The position numbers were made by a program, and so were the translations under genes. The notes beneath the pieces are model-generated. The model had not been told where the DNA came from, made no database searches, and saw nothing but the letters and a program-made list of their open reading frames with translations. DNA of 42,090 nucleotides, taken from Protostelium mycophagum (lineage: Eukaryota > Evosea > Variosea > Protosteliida > Protosteliaceae). Positions 1 to 10,880 of this stretch are shown one piece after another (within the stretch, counting starts at the first letter, position 1; each line of letters starts with the position of its first letter). The stretch lies in contig MZNV01001715.1 of NCBI GenBank assembly GCA_002081555.1, positions 1 through 42,090 on the forward strand, in the 5' to 3' direction.

Positions 1-159
1 TCTACATTCCTTTTCCAAGAAAGAAGAATATATGTAATGCAGTATGTCCCTGCTTATATTGATAGTAGTGCTTGGGGGTTCGGCTTGGAGTTTGTTATCC
101 ATATTTGGTGGATTGCGAAATGAATTTGACCAATTCCCACCCATGACAAGCCGACGCCG

Positions 160-262
160 CGGCGTGCTTTGTAGAAAGAGTTTTCTACCAGCGCTGCACC
201 GCGGCGACAGAATTGTCGGCGGAAGGTCCGAACAGGCATTATTGGTATGAAATGAGAGAGCT
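160..262 (+). repeat. dispersed repeat, left fragment (copy A)
   Basis: This stretch matches 17136-17237 almost base for base, with small indels: the shared core runs from CGGCGTG through CTTTGTAGAAAGAG, GCTGCACCGCGGCGACAG and GGTCCGAACAGGCATTATTGG to GAGAGAGCT. Similarity stops abruptly after GAGAGAGCT at 254-262 and resumes at 1124. It is GC-richer than its surroundings. Neither copy keeps a shared open frame, so it is more likely a non-coding repeat than a gene fragment. The repeat identity is seen directly; the family is not recognised. Confidence 0.75.
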
Positions 263-1123
263 TCATACTTTATTCTGTGTCTATGCACCCATTCTCTCTT
301 GCCCACTTTGCTACCTTACAATGCCCATTCTTTTTCAAGTGTTGTATGACCAGCATTTAATTCTTTCTCATATGCTGAGTTTCTCAATCCATAATCTTGT
401 GCTGCTCATATTTAGCATCAGGATCATCATATTGCTCAACACCTCAGGAGGTGTATGTTTTGCCACACTGCAGCTCTCAGCATACCCCTTATTTACACAG
501 CCCCAATGTGTGGTCAGGGTGCAGATCTCTTGCAGTCTATTAATATACCTTGTTTACCAATGATCACATCCACAGGGACAACATACACACAAGTATAGGG
601 GCACAAAATTGATCTCATATCCACAACAATTACAGATAATCAGATGTTTATATGATATTTTTGTAATCTAAGGGCAATAGCTCCATAAGCTAAGCCAGCA
701 GAGAGCGAGTCTATAGAATCATAGTGTCTTGCCTCTGTCTTGGCTGTCTTGATCTTATCCCACGGCTGGGTGAGGGCATTCTTGAAAGCTTGGAAGGGTA
801 TTATTGATGCTTGAGCCATTTTCTTTAGCAATCAAGAAAGTCTATCAGAACATGAAAAGATGAATGAAAAAGATGAACACATGCCGACGTCTCGATAGTT
901 CGAGAGGCCAAGCGTTCGATCCGAGCGTATGATTTTACCTTTGAGACTGTTGGAAGTGGCGATGATTAATGACGGGATGAAAAGGACGAGATCTGTTTTG
1001 GAGTTAGAAAATGAGACAGATGCCGTTGTATAATTTTGAGTTGTTACCTCGAGAAAGGGGCAGTGGGCAATACGGACCAAGAACTAGAATATAGAAATAT
1101 AGAATGTGAGAGAGGAACCATAA
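263..1123. other. segment interrupting a dispersed repeat; possible insertion
   Basis: This 861-bp segment separates the two repeat fragments at 160-262 and 1124-1201. In the copy at 17136-17420 these fragments are continuous. The 9-mer GAGAGAGCT flanks it at 254-262 and 1124-1132 and occurs once, at 17229-17237, in the unbroken copy. This is what a target-site duplication would look like. No terminal inverted repeats or poly-A tail were seen. It holds the small ORF at 640-819; 264-639 and 820-1123 show nothing else recognisable. Confidence 0.45.
640..819 (-). CDS. small hypothetical protein, possibly a mitochondrial inner-membrane subunit
   Basis: This is a 59-residue ORF read from an ATG at 817-819 to TGA at 640. 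It starts MAQASIIPFQAF and ends LAYGAIALRLQKYHINI. A Gly/Ala/Leu-rich segment around residues 38-52 (SLSAGLAYGAIALRL) could be one membrane helix. Its GxxxG-like spacing and size vaguely resemble ATP synthase subunit e, but I cannot assign it. It lies inside the segment that interrupts the dispersed repeat, so it may travel with that segment. No intron is needed. It could be a real small gene or a chance ORF; the protein-like composition favours a gene. Confidence 0.5.
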   Translation of the reverse strand: MAQASIIPFQAFKNALTQPWDKIKTAKTEARHYDSIDSLSAGLAYGAIALRLQKYHINI

Positions 1124-1201
1124 GAGAGAGCTCTTTGAGGTCAATATGCCCCTCAGATTGCAAGTTTTCTGCACTTTAGTGTCGGCTTGATTTGGTGTGT
1201 G
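1124..1201 (+). repeat. dispersed repeat, right fragment (copy C)
   Basis: This matches 17229-17310 of the unbroken copy. Shared blocks are GAGAGAGCTCTTTG, ATGCCCCTCAGATTGC, GTTTTCTGCA and GTGTCGGCTTGA, with about 10 bases missing relative to that copy. It continues where copy A stops, which makes A plus C one repeat broken by 263-1123. The remaining sequence to the aldolase stop codon at 1342 holds nothing recognisable. Confidence 0.7.
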
Positions 1202-1341
1202 ACGTGATGGACTCTCTGTGTGAATAATATGCTAGTTTATCATTATGGGGAGGCATGTATGTACATATTGTCACCATTGAAACAATTCAAATTATAATAT
1301 TCTCAAAAAGAATTGCTCGATCTTCATTCACCAGATTGCGT

Positions 1342-2676
1342 TCACAAACGATTGACATTTCCAAGGTGAGTGCAAGCCTCCTTGACACGGGTGATCATGG
1401 TCTTCTCAGCCTCCCTGATGAATACTCTGGGGTCATAGTACTTCTTGTTCGGCTTAGTAGCCCCTTCAGGGTTACCCACTTGGGTTTGTAGGTATCCTAA
1501 GTGAGTCAATTATGGCTGTGCTCAAGTCTTACCCTTCTTGGACTCGTAATAATCCTTGAGTCCTATCCAATATGCCCATTGGGTGTCAGTGTCAACATTC
1601 ATTTTAACAACTCCGTGGGACACGGCGGTCTCAATCTCCTCTGCAGCGGATCCAGAACCTCCGTGGAAAACGAAGTAGACGGGTTTGGTTCCCTTCTCTC
1701 CATTCAATTTTTGTGCAACAAAAGCCTGGTGCTTGCCTAACAACTCAGGATGGAGCTGTATTATCTCAGTAATGTGCTTGAATAATAAACAAATTACCTT
1801 GACGTTTCCGGGTGAGTACACACCATGTACATTTCCGAAAGCGGCGGCAATGGTGAAGAGGTCAGTGACTTGGGAGAAAGCTTGGTAGATGTCCCAGATG
1901 TCCTCGGGTTGGGTGTAAAGAGAAGAGTTCTCAACATTCTCGTTGTTGACACCATCCTCCTCACCACCGGTAATACCGATCTCCATCTCGAGAAGGCAAC
2001 CTGAGGAGTTAACCTGACTGAGTATTGTACAATCCAATTACTTACCCATTGGTGCCATTCTCTTCAAGTACTTAAGGCAAGTCTCTATGTTCTCCTCCTT
2101 GGACTCCTCTGAGAGATCCAACATGTGTGAAGAGAAGAGGGGTACTCCATGTTCCTTAAAGTGAGCCTCGTCTGCCTCAATCATACCATCGAACCAGGGA
2201 AGGAGGTTCTTGATCATCAGTTTGGAAAGCGTCAAGTGGAGTTTCCTACCTTTGCACAGTGATCAGAGTGAACAATGACTGGTATTCCGTAGGCTTTGGC
2301 AACAGCACGAACGTAGTGAGCCCCTGCAACTGAACCAAGTACTGATGCCTCTTGATTTTTGTTGGACAATCCCTTTCCTGCAAAATAAGCAGCACCTCCG
2401 TTAGAAAACTGGATGATGATGGGCGATCTGTGTGTCGTTAGGACGTAAACTTCAAGCGGGTAGTTTACTTGATGTCTCGAGCGGCTTCAAGAACAGCATT
2501 TATGGTGCTGGTAGAAGTACAATTTATAGCGGGGATAGCAAATCCCTTCTCCTGAAGAAGGGATCAGCAAGTTAAGTAATCGAAATTAGACTCACTCTTG
2601 CATAGTCGAAGACTTTTCTGACATCATCTCCATAAATAACCCCAGCAGGGATTTGCAACTCATCGATGAGACCCAT
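1342..2676 (-). CDS. FBA1: fructose-bisphosphate aldolase, class II (yeast type)
   Basis: This enzyme reversibly cleaves fructose 1,6-bisphosphate into dihydroxyacetone phosphate and glyceraldehyde 3-phosphate in glycolysis, using zinc. The N-terminus MGLIDELQIPAGVIYGDDV is followed by a GFAIPAINCTSTSTINAVLE segment. Then come SPIIIQFSNGGAAYFAGKGL and the metal-binding HSDHCAK. Further on are LEMEIGITGGEEDGV, FGNVHGVY, VFHGGSGS and KMNVDTDTQWAYW. The C-terminus is GNPEGATKPNKKYYDPRVF to NVNRL. Several short introns interrupt it; the last (about 1490-1530, GTAAGA..TTAG) joins ESKKG to YLQTQVGNPEG. Length, about 360 residues, fits class IIA aldolases. The ATG at 2674-2676 matches family N-termini. 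Zinc-site residues and the C-terminal motif are present, so the enzyme looks functional. Confidence 0.95.
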
Positions 2677-2849
2677 GTTTTCTTTGTGGTTGTTTGAATT
2701 TGAAACTCGATTTCCACACGATTTTTCCGGAAATATAACTACGGCTACAACGAGCTGCAGTTTTTCAACCGGAATTCGGAACCCCAATTGTTTCCAGGAA
2801 GGTCCGCGAATCTAAACACCCGAGGAAAAACAAAGACCAAAGAAAACGT

Positions 2850-3050
2850 TTAAATAAAACCGTGACACCGTGTTGTTGAAATCTCTTTGTCAAAGCCCTC
2901 CCAAATAACAGTGAACCCCTTCTTATGATAGAGAGTGCAGTCAGAACATTTGACCACTGGTGGAGAGATGATCTCTCTTATGAGTTGTCTGACTTCAGTT
3001 CTGTTGGTGCCAGTTAGTAGAAAACACCTGAAAGTAGATTGGTTCACCAT
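2850..3050 (-). CDS. doubtful small ORF between aldolase and eIF4E
   Basis: This 66-codon ORF starts MVNQSTFRCFLL and ends DKEISTTRCHGFI. Its composition is protein-like, with segments TEVRQLIREIISPP and KCSDCTLYHKKGFTVIWEG, but I recognise no family. Within it, minus-strand GTGTTTTCTACTAACTGG..CAG would be a 27-nt intron with a perfect TACTAAC branch-site look-alike; skipping or keeping it leaves the frame intact. It occupies the 712-bp gap between two divergent genes, so it may be part of their promoter region. It could also be the last exon of a gene whose start I cannot find. Confidence 0.25.
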   Translation of the reverse strand: MVNQSTFRCFLLTGTNRTEVRQLIREIISPPVVKCSDCTLYHKKGFTVIWEGFDKEISTTRCHGFI

Positions 3051-3388
3051 CAAATTGGTCTGAACATTGATTATAACTCGCTCTCGGTAACATTTATAAG
3101 CAACATAATTGCAATGCAAAAAAAGTATAAAACACAGAACAGAAACATGTGTTCTGCAGCTGTTATATAATCTGTTTTTTGTTGAGGATCAGATAGCAAA
3201 GAAGGGATCATTCAAACACATGACACATTCTAAAATACTCCTTCAAGACCCACCACGTCCTCATCAGTCATACAGTCAACCTTGTCTGACCTTTCCTGCA
3301 ATGTCCTGAAGACCAAGTGCAAAGCTCCAGCAGTAAAGCAGGGACACTTACGTGTTATGATAAAAAGTGAAGTCAAGTGAAGTTCGTG

Positions 3389-4368
3389 ATGAGCACCCCA
3401 ACAAACCATTCTGAGGCATCGGCCACCTCCACTTCCCTAGCAAAGCAATCTGTGGATGCTTCGGGAAATCATTATTTGCAAAGTTCATGGACATTCTGGT
3501 GAGTGGCCAGTGAGAAGATGTGCTGATTAGTCAGGTTCGATAAGAAACCGAAGACAAAACCAATTAAATATGAAGATAATTTGTTGCAAACCGCCACTGC
3601 CACGACCATAGAGGAGTTTTGGAAGTAGGTTGTCACGAGTGAAACAGACCTAACATTGGCAGAAGTTATATTTACCTGTCAAAACCCTCCTCTCTTGTGA
3701 AGGAGGCTAATCTGCATTTATTCAGATCGGGGTTGACACCCATGTGGGAGGTGACGTTTCACCTACACTCCACTCCTGATGTCTTTAGTCCTTTCCAAAG
3801 GGAGGTTGTTATATCAAGAAGGTGAAGAAGACTGAATCTGCTGCTCTCCTCTCTGCCCTTTGGGAGGAATTGGTAAGTCATCAACATCTGTCAGTGCTGC
3901 GTGTCTAACTCGAAAGATGATCGCCACTGTCGGGGAGGCTTTTGAAGACCCTGATGTTGTTGGCATCGTGCTGAGCATCAGACAAAAGGAAGATGTTATT
4001 TCCATTTGGAACAAAGATTGTCACAATTACGGCCTCAGAACCAAATTGATGTAAGTTTTATTTCCGTGTAATGGATTCTTCTTGTTCGCACACCCGCTTT
4101 GTATCTCTTCAATTGCAATACTCCTGCGCAAAGCTTTTTAAGAAATCTATTTTCTGAATCATGCAGTGAGGTATTAAGGACAATTTGGGGAACTGAACAG
4201 AGTGCCAACATAGAGTACAAGACTCACTCTGCCTCAATGAAAGACAAATCCACATATAGAACAACCAGAGCAAATTCTGTTGCGGAGAATGTTCAAGCAG
4301 AAACCAAGGGAGAGACCTCTCCGCAAGCAACCGAAGAGAAAAAGACTTCGGAACCATTGCAGCAATAA
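3389..4368 (+). CDS. eIF4E-family mRNA cap-binding protein (4EHP/class II-like)
   Basis: It binds the 5' mRNA cap and is about 235 residues long after splicing. The first exon ends LQSSWTFW; a 36-nt intron (3499-3534) joins it to FDKKPKTKPIKYEDN. Next come TIEEFWKSYIYLSKP, HLFRSGLTPMWE, the helix WEELMIATVGEAF and IRQKEDVISIWNKD, then a C-terminal IEYKTHSASMKDK. The cap-stacking Trp in MWE is present. The position equivalent to human Trp56 appears to be Tyr (IKYEDN), as in eIF4E2/4EHP, and EDVISIWNK also resembles 4EHP. The position equivalent to Trp43 is still Trp, unlike typical class II. The tail is Lys/Glu/Thr-rich and disordered. An unusually long intron (4051-4166) precedes IEVLRTIWG. 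Convergent with phosphoglucomutase, 63 bp between stop codons. Confidence 0.88.
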
Positions 4369-4431
4369 TGATGGGAAACCAATCAATACATTCACAAAGC
4401 ATTTGATTTCATGTCTGATTTATATGTGGAT

Positions 4432-6533
<2,102 letters not shown>

Positions 6534-6702
6534 GTTGTTGGGTGTGAAGGGAAAGTGTTCTGTCGGAGAACTTTGACCGGAAATCTCCTTGATTCTACGT
6601 CATCCGCATCCCAAAATATTGTTCCATTGTAGACTCTCGATGGCTTTTCCCGCCAAATCACTGTCCGTTCTTCTTTCAAAATTTCACAAACACAATTGAA
6701 AG
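6534..6702. promoter_or_regulatory. short divergent intergenic region, probable shared promoter
   Basis: Only 169 bp separate the start codon of phosphoglucomutase on the minus strand from that of the Ser/Thr/Pro-rich protein on the plus strand. Both 5' leaders and both core promoters must fit here. No TATA box or other element can be named with confidence. Confidence 0.4.
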
Positions 6703-8011
6703 ATGTCTCTTCTTGATGATTCTTTGTCAGATATAGTCGACCCGCTTGCAGCTAATGATGACGAATTCAATCTGTTGGCTCCTGTCCAGCCCTATAAATC
6801 TTTGTATGCTCAGGGTAAATGACACTATTATAAAACAGTTAGTAAATATCGACAGATGTTAAGAGAGTAGACGCTAAGCCCGCTGAGATTCAAAGAAAAG
6901 GACTTGAGGAATTTCTCAAAGCAGACAATTTTGGGACAAATCTAGAGTGGAATGGATCCGGGCTAGATCGCTTACTTTCTAATAAGCCACAACCCACCAT
7001 TAATGGATCTCGGTCGAGTGTAATAGATCTTCATACCGAAGATGATTCTCTTCTATTTGGGGAGAGTCAACAACGACCAAGTTTTTATTTCGGAAAGATG
7101 TCTCCACCGAGGGCAGGTGAGAAATCAACCCTCTGCTAAAATAACCGCCTTAGACATGAGACCTTCATTTTATCACCCTAAAGCACAGACACAGACCGAA
7201 AAGGAGAATGTTACCAATGCCAGGTCTCTCAACAGCTCATTGAAGGCAAAGCCAGCTATTCCAGCCCCGAAGGCTCCGGTCGCACAAACACCAAAACCAG
7301 CTTCTCCGCCCACTGTTGCCACTGCCCTCACGCCAGATATTGGACATGCTCAGATACCAAAGAATATCTCCTCTGTAAAGGCTGCAGAATCTACCTCCAC
7401 AACACCTCGGACAATACCTTCCTTGAAGCCCACAGAATCCACAACCACACCAAAGATGGTTTCAAGAATCGCACGTAGGAACAATTTATCTTTTTCAATA
7501 TTGAAGAGTTCGTAGTCCCCTCCTCCACGACCAATTCACCAGCAAGGCACAGTCTAGCCTCTATCAAATCATCTACCTCATCTCCAAAGCCCCAAATTAA
7601 GGCTTCAGCTCCCACTGCGGCAAAGAAGGTATCCAAAATCGATATGTCCTCGTGCTAAGGTGTACGCAGACACCTGGAATAGCACCAGCGGGCAATCTCA
7701 AAGCCATAGGAAATAGCACAATGACCTCTCTGCCGACAAGCAAGGTTTGATCACCGGAAATATCCACTGTTGACCCTTCACAGAAACCCGCCCGTTCCAA
7801 CCCCTTGATGAATACATCCACGGTGAAGAAGCCTCTTCAGCAAACTATGACGACCACAAGCATTGGCAAGCCCTCACCCCGCAGTCAACCACCCGCGAGC
7901 AAAGTCACCATCAACGAAGAAACGTTGAGAAAGATAATGGACAGACAAGAACAGCTTGAAGAACAAGTCAGAATTCTGCAGGAAAAAGTTGAGAGACTAG
8001 AAGGAAGATGA
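6703..8011 (+). CDS. Ser/Thr/Pro/Ala/Lys-rich protein with a C-terminal coiled coil, function unknown
   Basis: The protein starts MSLLDDSLSDIVDPLAANDD, an acidic segment. A middle of about 200 residues follows, rich in Pro, Ala, Ser, Thr and Lys (for example PAIPAPKAPVAQTPKPASPP and IKSSTSSPKPQIKASAPTAA), presumably disordered. It ends in a short leucine-zipper-like helix, INEETLRKIMDRQEQLEEQ to VERLEGR, long enough for a dimeric coiled coil. Five or so tiny introns fit, for example GTAAAT..GACAG at about 6815-6856 and GTGAGA..CTTAG near 7111-7150. About 360 residues. I recognise no domain. An adaptor or scaffold role is possible, but nothing in the sequence fixes it. Confidence 0.75.
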
Positions 8012-8015
8012 ATTT

Positions 8016-8025
8016 AATAAATGTT
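8016..8025 (+). terminator. possible polyadenylation signal AATAAATGTT
   Basis: AATAAATGTT begins 5 bases after the stop codon at 8011. The same string recurs across or just after the stop codons of SUMO (25801-25810) and the coiled-coil gene (36552-36561), and AATAAATGTA lies at the end of the kinase gene (27256-27265). The placement suggests a poly(A) signal close to or overlapping the stop codon. Confidence 0.35.
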
Positions 8026-8046
8026 GAGATAATTTATCAACAAAGA

Positions 8047-9720
8047 TTATGCAACATATAGCTTGTTGGTCTTCTCATATAGCGAATCCACAACCTTGCT
8101 CATGTTTGTTATGGTCCCTAGAGCGTTTGTGTAGGTCATCTACAATTCGTGAGACCAACTGGAAGAGAGCAATCAATACTTACATCGTCTTGTTGCTGGT
8201 CGTATATGATCAACTGCCCTAGACCTTGATCTAATATTCCAGAAAATTGTTTGTCAAGAATCATTTGGGACAGCCTAAGTAGGATCAGCAAATGAATTCT
8301 TCTTTTTCACTGACTTTCTCTCGACAACTTGAAGGTCAAGCTGAATAACTTGGGCCACGTGTGCAATTTCTACAACAGAAAACGGCTCCAATATTCTGAC
8401 CAAATTCTGCTCCAAAAGTGTGTCATAGAGTTCTGACAAGTGGGTGTTGATAATGTCATCATTAGTCAGCTCTAAACAGTCAGCCGAATGATCATGTTCA
8501 TGATATTACACACCGGCCTTGTAGGTGCTCTTCGCCGCTTCGAATTCTTGGAGGGATCGGTTGCTGTACGCCTTTGCTACGGCCTTCATAGCTTCTATAT
8601 CTACACCAGCGTATTTCAAAGCAAGTTTTCCACTAATAATCGAGTGAACATCTTCTGGCTAAAACCATTCAGAATAGAATTACGTGATGATACAAAAGCT
8701 CACACTTCCAACCATAATTTTGGCTAAGAGCATGTATTTGAGGGATGTGACAGCTCTCTGATCGTCCAAAGAATTGAATCCCTCAAAACTCTCGAAGAAA
8801 TAAGAGAAGGCGGTCTTATAATCATTCTCCTCCGCGTGTAAAATTCCCGACTGGTGGTCTAACTGAGTTTGCAGTGTTGGTGGACAGTATATCGCATTAG
8901 CGCTGGTTCTAGCAGCCTACATTTGTGAATTATTTCCTTATATAAAGACTCACTGTAAGAGCAGCCTTAGCACGGGCAATGTTCTTGAGAGCGTGGTAAA
9001 GTCGGGATTCTAGCAGTTGGATTTCTACCAAGAGCAGTTTGTCATCGAGTCTCTTGACCTCTTTGACCAGGCCACTGATGAGCTCACCCGCTTGTTGGTA
9101 CTTATGTGCTTCTATCAAAAGAGCAGCAAGACGTGTTTCGATCCTCTGACGGAGAAAGTTCCTCTTGGTTTCTCTCGCCCAGAGAATACTCTCTTGACAG
9201 AGTTGTAGTTGTGTGTCCAGGAAACTAGTACCACCAGAAACTGCCTTCCCACCAACGCTCTTTGTATCAGCGAGAATGTCGATCAGCGATCGCACTGAAA
9301 GGTTTAGTGAATTCTTGACAAGAGTTGATTCGTTCGCACCTATCTTGGCAGTCTTCGCCTTTGATATAGAGTCGAAGAAAGGTCGAACATCTTTCGACAA
9401 CTTGATCAGCTCATTTGTTTTTCTGGCAAATGTTAATGAGGACGAGAATGTCTATACCTACCCAGCGTTACCGTAGAATCTACCCAATTTGTAAATCGCC
9501 TGCTCCTTCACTTTATTTACATCTTCGCTCTGCTCACCGGCTGTATAGTCTCAGCAAGAGATTCATGAATAGTTCACCTACCGAAAAAGATGATCTTCTG
9601 CAGACTATCCTCAGCAGCAGCGTCAAACACAGTCAGAGTCTCTAACTCGCTATGAAGTTTTTGTGCTACCGCACTTGTGAACGTGTTGTCCTCCTTCTCT
9701 TTCAAAAATCCTCCGCTCAT
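8047..9720 (-). CDS. RPN6: 26S proteasome regulatory subunit RPN6 (PSMD11)
   Basis: RPN6 is a lid subunit that clamps the proteasome core to the base. The N-terminus is [20 protein letters not shown]. The long helical-repeat region includes [25 protein letters not shown]-like helices and [20 protein letters not shown]. This continues through [20 protein letters not shown] and [14 protein letters not shown]. The PCI/winged-helix part reads [20 protein letters not shown] and [20 protein letters not shown], followed by the terminal helix [18 protein letters not shown]. About 420 residues, the family length. Introns of about 30-45 nt interrupt it. Start ATG at 9718-9720 is 153 bp from the divergent uL13m start; the stop is 35 bp from the convergent stop at 8011. 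Confidence 0.93.
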
Positions 9721-9873
9721 GTTGATTCAAATGCTGTTAATGACGAAGGAAAAGCTGAAACGTGATGTGACGTCACACTGACAAAATGAAAGGAAGAAAG
9801 GAGCGCCAAACTACAACTAAGGTTTTATTTTTTTGAGACTTTCAGATGAGAAAATTTCTTTTTTGATCTGGAC
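9721..9873. promoter_or_regulatory. short divergent intergenic region, probable shared promoter
   Basis: 153 bp separate the start codons of RPN6 (-) and uL13m (+). It contains a T-rich stretch (GGTTTTATTTTTTTGAG) just before the uL13m leader. Two housekeeping genes apparently share it. Confidence 0.4.
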
Positions 9874-10809
9874 ATGAGTCGAGGGGCAGCTGCACGTGCC
9901 GTCAATAGAGAGCTTAAAGTTGCCGGAGGACAACCCAAATTTATTCCTTATGAGAGGGTGAGCATGAATTGGTCATCATATCTATATTCATCTCGGAAAG
10001 AGCTGGCATGAAATCGACGCCTCTGGAAAGGTTGTCGGAAGATTGGCAAATCAGGTGTCCAAGTTACTCCAAGGCAAACATAAACCACTGTTGAAACCAG
10101 GAGCTGATCTCGGTGATTACGTTGTGATCACAAATGCAGACAAGGCCTTATTTACTGGTGTTAAATGGGATACAAAGAAGTATGTGAGACACACGGGATG
10201 GCCAGGAGGGTTGAAGGTGCTTTCTAAATAGATGACATGATCGAAGATTCACATCATCCAACAGCACACACCAGTTGCAGTTTGGAAGGCCAACTATCCT
10301 GATCGCATCATCACGCACGCTGTCAAGGGAATGCTTCCCAAGAATCAGGTTATGACGTATAGAGAAAGCTGACAGAAATTCACACTTATAGCTACGGCAC
10401 CTCCGCATGGATCGTTTGAAACTGGTGATGTCCGGACAAGAGAACCCTCATCAGAGATTGATAGAGCAGACGGCTCCTCAAGAGCACCTGATGAAAGCTA
10501 TTGAAAACACCAGATACAAAGAGCCACTTTTCGATCCTAACATCCACGCTGGTTACTATCTTGAGAAGGTGCTTTTTTCTATTAAAATCACCACTGATCA
10601 TTTTCAAGGAAGAACAACCTGACGGAACCATGGACTTGGCAACAAAGAAGACACCAGGAACCCAGAAATACAGATTCTACAGGCGCATCAGAGAACCCAA
10701 ACTGGAGACACCTTTCAAAGATAGAGTCGTCAGAAAGAGAGGTCCTCTGCCCACGATTTTCGACATGCTTCCAGAGCATGTACAACAGCAGATGACTAAT
10801 AAGAAATAG
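9874..10809 (+). CDS. MRPL13: mitochondrial large-subunit ribosomal protein uL13m
   Basis: This is the bacterial-type L13 fold, so it belongs to the mitochondrial ribosome rather than the cytosolic one. Motifs: SWHEIDASGKVVGRLANQVS, LQGKHKPLLKPGADLGDYVV, YVRHTGWPGGLK, HTPVAVWKANYP and VKGMLPKNQLRHLRMDRLKL. The N-terminal 28 residues (MSRGAAARAVNREL...) are basic, consistent with mitochondrial targeting. About 110 residues follow the conserved domain, ending RGPLPTIFDMLPEHV, so the protein is longer than bacterial L13. Introns: after PYER; a 30-nt one after GGLK (GTGCTT..GAAG, about 10219-10248); after LPKNQ; and after YYLEK. Start ATG is the first after the divergent promoter. Confidence 0.9.
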
Positions 10810-10880
10810 ACCTCAACAGGTTCTTTTTAATTTGCACAACTTCAATTTTATTGAAAAGACTGCGGAAATTAATGATCGAT

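Noticed and set aside
54-266. Open frame with PVRTFR-QFCRRGAALVENSFYK, also seen at 16954-17223
   Set aside because: The shared peptide comes from the dispersed repeat. The frames around it differ and start at non-ATG or unrelated codons, so it is not a conserved gene.
895-940. tRNA-like GTTCGATCC near 913-921
   Set aside because: It resembles a T-loop, but no matching stem, D-arm or anticodon arm could be folded around it.
832-1080. 82-codon minus-strand ORF upstream of the small gene at 640-819
   Set aside because: Composition is not protein-like and no exon join with the small gene is supported; more likely leader sequence.
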